Assembly: GCA_020152595.1 (NCBI GenBank)
Contig: JAIGNY010000176.1
Span: 577,001 to 641,000 of the forward strand
Reading direction: 5' to 3'
Source: Chiridota heheva
Taxonomy: Eukaryota > Echinodermata > Holothuroidea > Apodida > Chiridotidae
DNA: 64,000 nt
Positions 23,901 through 36,063 of this stretch are shown piece after piece; within the stretch, counting starts at the first letter, position 1; the number at the start of each line of letters is the position of its first letter. Under the pieces are notes generated by a model. It did no database searches, was not told the origin of the DNA, and saw only the letters and a list, made by a program, of their open reading frames with translations. The translations under genes and the position numbers were made by a program.

Positions 23901-26900
23901 CTAAATCTCAGTCACTGAAAATACTGGGAAAGTCTATTCGTGTTACACTTCTATTTCATTTTATTTTATATAGACTTAAAAACTTTTGTTCAACATTTGT
24001 TGCATTAATTCAAAGAATTATGACAATTTGTTGTTGCACCAATTCAAAGAATTATGACAATTATATAAAATTTAAAAAAAAGCATTTACAAAAAAAATAC
24101 CAAGGGCACCAAATTTGCATAAAATATATTAATGCCTGTGAATTAAAAAACAATTATGATAAAATTATTTGCTACTATGATGATGGTCTTTAATAGATTT
24201 AAACAATTAAGCTAATGTTGCCTTAACACATCCATAAACCTTTAAAAATCTGTCATTGCCACCCTGTCCCACATGCCATTCCAACCTGTCCTACATGCCA
24301 TGCCACCCTATCCCACATGCAATTCCAACCTGTCCTACATGCCATGCCACCCTGTCCCACATGCCATGCCATACCATTCTGTCTGATATGCCATCCCCCA
24401 TTCACCTACCATCTTCCATTCACCTAACATCCCCCATTCACCTACCATCATCCATTCAGGATGGTAGGTGAATGGAGGAGGATAAGTGAATGGAAGATGG
24501 TAGGAATCACCTACCATCCTCCATTCACCTACCATCCTCCATTCAGGATGGTAGGTGAATGCAGGAGGATAAGTTGATGGAAGATAGTAGGAGTCACCTA
24601 CCATCCTCCATTCACCTACCATCCTCCATTCACCTACCATCCCCCATTCACCTACCATCCTCCATTCACCCACCATGGTCCATTCATCTACCATCCCCCA
24701 TTCACCTATCATCTTCCATTCACCTACCATCCTCTATTCACCTACCATCCCCATTCACTTATCATCCTCCATTCACCTACCGTCCCCCATTCACCTACCA
24801 TCCCCCATTCACCTATCATCTTCCATTCACCTACCATCCTCCATTCACCTACCATCCTCTATTCACCTACCATCCCCATTCACTTATCATCCTCCATTCA
24901 CCTACCATTCCCCATTCACCTACCATCCCCCATTCACCTACCATCATCCATTCATCTACCATCCCCCATTCACCTACCATCTTCCATTCACCTACCACCC
25001 TACATTCACCTACCATCCTCCATTCACCCACCATGGTCCATTCATCTACCATCCCCCATTCACCTATCATCTTCCATTCACCTACCATCCTCTATTCACC
25101 TACCATCCCCATTCACTTATCATCCTCCATTCACCTATCATCCTCCATTCACCTACCATCCCCCATTCACCAACCATCTTATTAGGAAATTGTTGTGGAA
25201 GCCTGACCATGATGTGAGTAAATAGTTACATTTAAAAAGATTTTTTTTTTTTCTTTAAAAGACTGAGTCACTTAAGAATTGTGAGTTTTCATTAAAAATA
25301 TATTTTCCTTGTGAATGATCTGTAAAACTGTTTTAAGTAGAAAAGACAAAGCATGGTTTTTTATTCCTCTTTCATTTAAACTTCATTGGTTCGATAGGAA
25401 CAACAGTAATTTTATGTTACATTCAACAACATTAGTGTACGTTATCATACAACTGAACGTCAAGTGTATTGGGGAGCTTGTGCAGCTCCTTCTACAGGTA
25501 TTGATCAATGTAAATCCTTCCTTTGTTTGGGGGCAACAAGCCTGCTGTTGCTCTTTTGTTGCCAAACAAAAGACACTCTGTGGATTGTAAGTACATTTGC
25601 TCATTTACAATGGGGGATATAGAGTGTTACATAGTAGTCATAACCAGGGAATTAGGCATAGAATATTCACACACAACAGGTCTTTAAAAATCAGTGATGC
25701 ATGATACAAAAATGTCATCAACTTATGCATGATTTGAATGAATGTTTGATAACTTTTTGTTTTGTTTTTTACTCATACTTTTTACACTCGGTTGGCGTTC
25801 ATGTCCTCTTGAAGGATTTTTGCCGACTTAACCGATTCAGATTCAGAACTTATATCAACTTTTGGCAATATGGGATACTATACGCCATCCATAGTGGCAT
25901 TAGTGCAGGAGGTCAACTTGCATTTAGAAAGATAGGAGGTAGAGTATGCATAGTGAAGCTAACTGAACAAAGAACAAAGTATTTAGCATTGCAAATTAGT
26001 AAATAATACCAGCACTGAGAGTTAACGGTGGAACATTAAGTGAGATTATGTTACATGGAATTAAATATTCGTGGAATATTTCTGTACATACAATTTATGT
26101 TTATGAACTGACTTTTTCTAAATTGTTGGAAATATTTTTTTGTTTATTTATTAAGATGGGGGTATAACATGGGACTTATTTCACAACAACATGCTTTGCC
26201 CATGGCATCTGCTCATGTACCTTATAATTCTACATGAAAGAAGGGATTTTACCTTCCTGGTTGCCTTCCCATTTGGAAGGTAAAATTTTGGAATTATTAT
26301 TAGGAAAATCTAGTAAATGAATTTGAAGGAACTTTTGGTAAAATTGAAAGAAAATTTGGTAAAATTGAAGGGAAATATTGGTAAAATTGAAGGGAAATAT
26401 TGGTCAAATTGAAGTAAAATTTGGTAAAATTGAAGGAAATTTTTGTAATATTGAAGGAAAATTTGATAGAATTTAAGGAAAATTAGGTAAAACTGAAGGA
26501 AAATTTGGCAAACCTAAAGAAAAATATGGCAATATTTTCTGAAAATTGCAAATTGAAAACTTTCCAAAGAGCAGAAAAGAATGGTGAAAACTTAATTTAG
26601 CACTTCAATTTTCCCGCTTGTAAACCCTGAGAGGTGACCCTTCCTACGCCCCGGCTATAAATAACCATAAAGTGATGAGAAAGAGAAACGGAAATTCAAC
26701 TGTAATGTGCGCCACTGAAAGAGTGAGATTTTACTTTTTAAACACCTTTTTGAAGTTTTGTATGTGTCTTTAGAAATGATGGATGGCCAAACAAAACATA
26801 CAAAAGATTTGGGGCTTCAAAACTCACCATCCTGACCCTCTTCGTGGACAAGAACGTCTGTGCTGAGTCTGTTTTCAATAGAGCTCTTTGCCTGAGAACT

Positions 26901-29900
26901 AAATACCTAATGAATGAATAGATAGGAAGAAGTAAAAGAAATGGATTTAAATGAACCCATGGCACCATTATGAATAATTATGATACAAATTATGAAAATA
27001 ATTACATGGCATTCCATGTGATTATTGAAGATGGGAGCAGAAAATGACAAGAGTTGGGTGTTAAACAACTTATATGAGTATCAAATATGAATATTAAACA
27101 CAGTTATGATTATTTAATGACAGGAATGATGTTTAGGGTTATCTGTTCAAAGGAACATGATGTATAAATTTAATATAAGCCAAATACTATAATAAAATGT
27201 AATTGGTGTTCCGATGACATTTTTCTAAAAGTACAATAGAACAGACAATAATATGGGCAACAATCTTTTTCGTTTTTGCTTTTCAAAATTTCTCATAATG
27301 AAAGCAAAGTTCAGTATGGTCTAGTAATGCCCCTTTATTGACCTCTGACCTTTAAGTAACATGTTATATCATGTGTGGGACACAACTTTATTCAATCCTC
27401 CACCAACCAACTTACCTCCTCTTCTACATCGACTGCTGCTACTTCCTCCTCCGGTACATCTTCATCTTCTTCGATTCCCTCTGTTTCACTGTCCAATCTT
27501 GACCCTGACTCCTGGCTTGTCGTCTGAAAGTAAACAAAAATATTAAAGATCTGCAGTGTTGAAATCAAATGTTTGTGAGTTATCCCAGCATAGCTTAATG
27601 CTTATTCCTCCGGGGTAGGGAATAAGTTTTACAGGGTGTTGGATGTGAAAAAAGTTTAAGGGACATTTGACTTCCACATCCAAGCATTGCACCATTAAAA
27701 CAAAATTGCATGTGATAAGGTTTAAAGATATATGGACAGCCAGGATGAAGATTTGATATTCAGCAAAAAAGCTTTAAATTATGAACAGAATTGATGTCAC
27801 AAGAACCTGTAGCTTCCCTTCTGATTATCAAAGTTTGGAGAATTCTTAATGTATGTAAAAGCTGTTAGGTATGAAAGAGAGGACAGCTCAAAATCTTTGA
27901 TGTTATTCTTTCAATTTCTGTCCTAAGTTTCAGTCAATGAAAATCACCAGGCTGAATTCTCCTGATAACTATTGATTCAGGGTATGATGGAGAGTCAAAA
28001 CCTCTTTATCATATTCAACCTCTCTCATTCAAATAATATTGAAGGATTGAAAAACAATAATTACATAGCCACACCTACCATGCATATTAATAACATCTGA
28101 TGATAACATAAGTATGTACACAATAACCAACAAAATTATCATGCCCAATATGATGCAAAACAGGCATACAGTTGCTCATTTATCACTTTTTCAAAATTTT
28201 CACTTTAAGCTCCACCCACTTATTAATATGCAAGATATCACCACCAAAAACAATTAAGCACAACTACAGACCATGGGCTATCTGTGCACCAAATATGACA
28301 TGAATCCAGTTTACCATTCTTCAAGTTAAGATACCGTGTTTACAAGCTCTATTCAGCAAAATCATATTAAGCCCCGCCCACTATGCATATCATTAAAATT
28401 CAACGATTTTAAAATCATGAACATGAACACACCAGCTAACATCATAATTATACCAAATATGAAACAAAACAGACATGAGGTTGTTAAAATAGGAACATTT
28501 GAAGATTTGTACATTAAGCCCAGCCTACTCATTAATATGCATAACATCACCATCAAAAACATCATCACCATCAAAAACATTAGGGCACATCTACGGACCA
28601 TGGGCTATGTGTACCAAATATGACAGGAATCTACTTTACTGTTCTTGAGATACTGTGTTTACAAGCTTTTTCAGCAAAATCATATTAAGCTCCGCCCACT
28701 ATGCATATTAATGAAATTCATCGTTTTTACATCATGAACATGTACACACCAGCTAACATCATAATTACACCAAATATAAAACAAAACAGAAATGCAGTTG
28801 CTAAAATATGAACATTTCAAGATTTTTACATTAAGCCCCGCTTACTCATTAATATGCAAGACATCACTATCAAAAACATTAGGGCACATCTACATACCAT
28901 GGGCTATCTGTGTACCACATATGAAATGAATCTAGTGTATCATTCTTGAGATATTGTGTTTACAAGCTGGCCATCACAAACATACATACACACACATACA
29001 TACATACATACATACATACATACATACATACATACATACATACATACATACAAACATACATAATCACACACATACAAACACCCACACATACACACACACG
29101 CCATCATGACCGCATAGGTTCCTGATGCTATCGCATCGGAACCAAAAGTGATTATGCAGTGTACATGCTATCGCATCGGAACCAAAAGTGATTATGCAGT
29201 GTACATGCTATCGCATCGGAACCAAAAGTGATCATGCAGTGTACAGTGTGATGTCATAATTGCAGATCCAAGACAATGTTTATGTATTTCTTTGAAAATT
29301 AAGTGCCTCCTTTTAAATACTTGGAATCAATTTTCACTTAATTTTTGACATGGGGTAAACATGCATGTTAAAAGAACATGCTCTGCTTATGAACCTTACA
29401 CTTAAAATGAAAGAAATATCAATTTTCATTTTATAAAAATACATCACAGGAATTTTCCTTTAAAACAATAACTGAAAACACCCAAATTTGCCATCATTAT
29501 GAATGTGACTTAAACCCACTGATTAGGTCAACTGGTAGAGCACTCGCTTTCCAGCCAAAAGGTCATGGGTTCATTCCCCTGTCAATCATGCAAAAGACTT
29601 ACAAAAATGACACTTGCTGCTCTCTCGCTTGGTGCTCAGCATAAGGGATCAGAGCAGGGTAATAGTACAGGTTGTGCGCTGTGTGTCGGATGCCGCCTAC
29701 AAAATTTTCAATTGTAAAGCCCTTTAAGCATGCATACTACATACAAGAACTGCATATTGCTGCATATTATTATAAAGAACTTCTACAAACGCTCTCTACT
29801 TTTAGAGCATCATTAATGGCATGAATCAGGTTTCAGCAAATGGCTCAATAGTTCCGATAACCGTGGCATTCAGATAAGTGAGATACAGATATATGGTGGA

Positions 29901-32900
29901 ACTGTGACACAGTACTAAATGAGTTAAAACTGATCCTCACAAACCTCTTCAAGATTCTGTCTTCTCTGCCAGATCTTCATCAACTGTTTGTATGTCGAGT
30001 GTCTTGACAGCAACGAGCCGAACACATGCTACAAGAGAAAACATTGCATCATGTCACATTATCAATCAATCAAATGAAACATATCAGTAAGCAAGAAACA
30101 ATGCAAGCAACAATGCAAGCAACATTGCTTGCAAGACTGAAAACAACACTGCAAGCAACATTGCCAGTAACACGCAAGCAACATTGCAAGTAACACTGAA
30201 AGCAACACTGCAAGCAACATTGCATTGCAAGCAACATTGCATTGCAAGCAACATACTGGAAGCAACACACTGGAAGCAACAATGCAACATTACAATCAAC
30301 AATGCAAGCAGCATTGCAAGCAACAATGAAAGCAACATTGCAAGTAACAATGCAACAAAGTAACAATGCAAGCAACATTGCAAGCAGCACTGAAAGCAAC
30401 ATTGCAAGTTACATTGCAAGCAACATTGGAAGTAACAATGCAAGCAACATTACAAGCAGCATTGCTACAAAGTAACATGCAAGCAAGCAAGCAAGATTGG
30501 AAGTATCAACCAATCGATTAATGGCACTTATAGAGCATAATCATAAATAGTTTGGTTTAAGGTGCTTATAAACAGATGGTCACTTCTAGCATGGCATGCT
30601 TAATGCAATAGGTTACTACTGTATTAAGGACACACTGCATTTTATCAAGGACACACTGCATTTTATCAATCATTCAATTAATGCCACCTATAGACTGTCA
30701 CAACCATCAATAATTCCATTTCATACATTTAGTAAACATATGGTCACTTTATTTCATCAAAATGTTTCAACACTGACCGTTTTACAGCAATTTTTAAATC
30801 TCAGGTAACAATTTGCCATTTTAGGCAAATTTTGTGATATATCAAAAAGCAACCGTACTATTTTCTTCTGTAAATCTATTGTTTTGTTAATGTCTAATAC
30901 AACTTTTTAAGGGTTACGAATAAGCAGGTAGTTTCAAACGTTTCTGAAATTTGTTTAACTCTTTCCAAATTTGTTCAAAGTTACTGCATACGACAAGTTT
31001 GTCTTTAATGTTTAATATTGACTGACCTTAAGAGTAAGATCCAACAACACAAATTGTTGCATAATTTTTCTTAAATCCTTTTATCTTCAAACTATCACAT
31101 ATTACAAAATATTGCACAATTGCACTTTTGACATTTGCTACATCAGGCATGTTATATTAATGCCTAGCAACCGTTATGAAACAGACAAAAACTCAGTAAC
31201 TAAGATTATTGGTTGATCACTGCAAAAATTCAATATCTAGTACTTACTTTGTTGGATTCAGTGTGTATGCCAATTGCATTGGGAACCACAAATGCTGTTC
31301 GATTTTTTGTAACCTTTGCAATCGAGTCCATATGAACAAATACCTGGAAAAGAGGCCAAGAATGGATCAATACAAACTGCTCCAATGATACAAAATCTTT
31401 CTAAGTAAATGAGAAAGTTGTCTGTATAAAGAATGAACCAGATTATGTCTTCTACTAATACAAAACAGTTAATATTTCTTTTCTTTTTTCAGTGGGGACC
31501 CAACTCACTATCAACTTGTGGTAGCCCAGTGGTGGTGAACCAACTCACATGTAACATCAGCAGTGATTCAAATAATTGGTTACGGTGGTAACCACCATGG
31601 TGACCTAAATCACTCAAATAAGTTTACTGGTTATTTCAGTGGTACCTAAGTCCCCAGTAGCAGTAAACCAACCCACAGGTAACGTCCCAAATGACCCTAA
31701 TAACTGGCTACCGTGGTGACCGGAATCCCTAGAATAAATTCAATGGTTACAAATTACACGTAACTGCAGTGATGACCTAAATCATGGGTGTTACTTCAGT
31801 GTTAACCCAACTCACCAGTATCTGATGATTTAACTCACAGGTAACATCGGTGGCGAACCACATAACTGTTTATCATGGTGACCCAAACCACTGACTACTG
31901 TGGTACCCTAACTCACTGGTTATTTCATAAAGTACCACTGTAGTGGTAACCTAAGTCAAAGGTTGTTTAGTGGTTACCTAAAACACAGTTACTTCACTCA
32001 GCATTGAGCTATTCACTTTGCATTAGTCCATCACTTCGCATTTAGTTTACTCTGCATCATACATGTAAGTTTATATATACTTTGCATCAGTTTTAACACT
32101 TTGCTTCATGTCAATCACTTAACTTTAAGATTTCGGCAGGAGAAATGTGCTGCTATTGGCATTTCAAGAGATTACAGTACTTAATATCCTCAAAAAACCC
32201 ATTGGATTTGGGAATGAAAGATTCACATCAATAAAAACACGCATGATTTCTATATGCAGTGCTCTAAATGCAATTTTCCCATTTTGATCATGCATTATAC
32301 CTGAAAAATCATGGTTTTAAGAAAAAGAGTCATTTGACTGTTTGAAAGGAATATTCCCTTGAATTTTGATTTTCATAAATAAATAGAGGACTTATTCTGT
32401 TTAGGATTTAAAAGTTTTCACATTTGTGTTAAAAATTGACTATGAATTGTCAAGTGTGATGTCATAACACACTGAGAATGACCCACATGCATAACACATG
32501 CAGAATGACCCACACACATAACACCTAGAGAATGACCCACATGCATAACATATGGAGAATGACCCACACACATATTTATACACCCAGAGAATGACCCACA
32601 TGCATAACACACTGAGAATGACCCACACACATAACACCCAGAGAATGACCCACACACATAACACCCAGAGAATGACCCACATACATAACACACTGAGAAT
32701 TACCCACACATATAACACAATGAGAATGACCCACACACATAACACCCAGAGAATGACCCACACACATAAGACACCAAGAATAACCCTCTCATGTAACACA
32801 CCAATAATAACCCACACAAATAACACCCAGAGAATGACCCACACACATAACACCCAGAGAATAACCTACACACATAGCACCCAGAGAATGACCCACACAC

Positions 32901-35900
32901 ATAACACCCAGAGAATGACCCACACACATAAGACACCAAGAATAACCCTCTCATGTAACACACCAATAATAACCTACACACATAACACCCAGAGAATGAC
33001 CCACACACATAACACCCAGAGAATAACCTACACACATAGCACCCAGAGAATGACCCACACACATAACACCCAGAGAATGACCCACACACATAACACCCAG
33101 AGAATGACCCACACACATAACACCCAGAGAATGCACCAGAGAATGACCACACACATAACACCCAGAGAATAACATAACACCTGAGAATGACCTACACATA
33201 AGCACCCAGAGAATGACCCACACATAACACAGAGAATAACACACCAGAGAATGACCCACACACAGAGAATGACCCACACACATAACACACTGAGAATGAC
33301 CTACACACATAACACCCAGAGAATGACCTACACACATAACACCCAGAGAATGACCCACACACATAACACCAGAGAATGACCTACACACATAACACCCAGA
33401 GAATGACCCACACACATAACACCCACTGAGAGAATGACATAACACACACACATAGCACACTGAGAATGACCTACACACATAACAATGACCACACACATAA
33501 CACCCAGAGAATGACCCAGAATGACCTACACACATAACACCCAGAGAATGACCCTACACACATAACACCCAGATGAATGACCCACACACATAACACCAGA
33601 ATAACCCACACATGTAACCCACACACATAACACCCAGAGAATGACCCACACACATAACACCCAGAGAATGACCCACACACATAACACCCAGAGAATGACC
33701 CACACACATAGCACACCAAGAATAACCCACACATATGACACACCAAAAATAAATAGGAAAGTATTTGATATTGAGGGCCAGATTTTATCATTTGCCTCAA
33801 CAAACCGCAGTACCAAAATGTATGAGTCTCTCATCACGGTCCAAAAACTATTTGTAAAGAGAGGAAGGGGGAGGGGGGGGGGAGCAGTGAATTTTTAAGA
33901 AAAATTCACTGGGTGACAACAATCACCCCTAGGGCAGCTCAGGCGAGGCATGAAGGAACATGTAAATTTAGCACCTTCAAATTAAAAGGAGATATTTATT
34001 CTGAAATAAACTTGATTTCCTATGTTATATGTTTTTTATGTAACTTTTATTCTAGACTGTATGGGAGTAGTCATTTTGTTAAACAAAGGCAAAAATCCTC
34101 GTCGCCCAGTGCATCAGAATTTTGTCATTGGGCAACCAAATGGTGCCCCATAAACAAGAAGAATATTTTACGAAAAATGAAGAAAATTGCACAAAAATTG
34201 ATGCAAATTTTACGAAAATGAAGGAAACTGCACAAAAATTGAAGCAATTTTAACGAAAATGAAGGAAATTACAAAAAGTTCACAAAAATTGAAGGCAATT
34301 TACTGATAAAGAAAGAAATTTCCTGAAAATTGAAGGAAAATGCACAAAAATTGAAGGAAATTTCACGATAAATGAAGGAAATTTTACAAAAAATGAAGGA
34401 AATTGCACAAAAATTGAAGCAAATTTCTTTCCCAAAATGAAGGGAATTGAAGGAAATTTCAAGAACATAAAGGAAATTACATGAAATTTAAAGCAAATTT
34501 CATAAAAATTTCAAAAATTGAAGGAAATTTTAAAAAATTAAGCAAATTGCACAATAATTGAGAAGATTTCATAAAAATGATGAAAATTTTAAGAATATTG
34601 AAGGAAATTTTCTACAAATTGAAGACAACTGATCTAAAATTGAAGATATTCTCCCAAAAATGAAGGAATTTGCACAAAAAATTGAAGCAAACTTCATGAA
34701 AATAAAGAAAAGTTTACAAAAAGTAAAAAAAAAAGGAAGTTTCCTGAAAATTGAGAGAAACTTCTTAAAAAATTCCTGAAAATGAAGGAAATTGGACAAA
34801 AATTGAAGTGAATTTTCCAAAAATTATGCAATGGAGTCTGACTGGACTCGTCAAAATCAATTCATTATAACCTTCATTATTTGACTAAAATGGTACTTTC
34901 CCCCTTCCCCAGTAAAACAATTTTTTTTTTTGGGGCCCTTTGCCCCTTGTTCCTACTTGAAAGCTTGGGTCCAGGGATTAAAGCTCTGAAGATTTCTTGA
35001 ATATGATGCCCGAATGGCTTGAAATCAACACAAATTTTTAAAATGTAGGTGATGAAAAGAAGACAATTTCAGATTCTATTGTTAATATCTACTCAGATAA
35101 AAAATTACCCTTTCGAAACAGGCAGAGGAGAAATTTGCCCTGAAATTAGACAAAATTCTGTCAAAATAGTAAAATCATGGGTGAAGCCTTGTAAAGGGTC
35201 CAGAGGCAAAGCTCAGAAGCTCTTGAAAAAAAATTTGGGGTTTCTGATGTGCAAAAATTGATCTAAAATCAACACAAAGTTCCAAAATATGTCAGTGATG
35301 AAAAAGAGGACAATTTCAAATTTGAATGTTAAAATCTACTCAGATAACTGCATAAGCATTTGGGTTACCATTTCTAAAGAAGTATAGGAGGACAGTGGAA
35401 GAAGTTACCCCTGAAATTGAGAAAACTTGGGCTAAATTGTAGGTTTCATGGATGAAGCTTTGGTCAAGATTTCTTGTTTTTGATGCCCCAAAATGGCTGA
35501 AAATTAAAGTTCCCAAATGTAAATCGAGGTCCGGGGTGAAGCAAAAGTAAAGGATCCGGGAGAAGAAGTCGCTCTTAAAAAACCCTTGAAAGGGGTCCAG
35601 AGGCAAAGCCCCGGAAGCTATAAAATTCTATTATCTTTGATGCCCCAAAATGTCTAAAATTCAACACAAAACTGATCAATTTACCCTGAAAATTCTAATG
35701 TTCAAATCTACTCAGATAAGCATGCATTTGGGTTATTTAATAGTAATTTCCCAAAAATTCGTCCACAATATTGTTGGGTTCATGGATGCAGCTCTGATAG
35801 GATCCAAAGGGCGAATCCCCTTGAAATTTTTAAGTTTTTGATGCCCAAAAAATGAAAAATGGCTCTTGACTTTAAAAAGTGTGTGGGCAGGCACTTTTTC

Positions 35901-36019
35901 CCTATGTCTCCTGCAGTTGCCCAACCCGACTATCCCAATCAGCATCATGCCAAGTCGAGTGGAGATGATTCTGATATCAGACTATTTAGTCATGATGACA
36001 ATAATGATAAAATGATAAA

Positions 36020-36063
<44 letters not shown>

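Noticed and set aside
24559..25217. Pro/Ser/His-rich open frames up to 208 aa
   Set aside because: They translate an 18-bp tandem repeat, whose unit is a multiple of three, so all frames stay open.
30062..30490. Cys/Leu-rich frames resembling membrane peptides
   Set aside because: Generated by the 12-bp repeat; the exon 6 coding frame stops short of them.
32440..33840. Several 90-206-aa open frames on both strands
   Set aside because: They translate a 27-bp minisatellite; no codon or domain signal.
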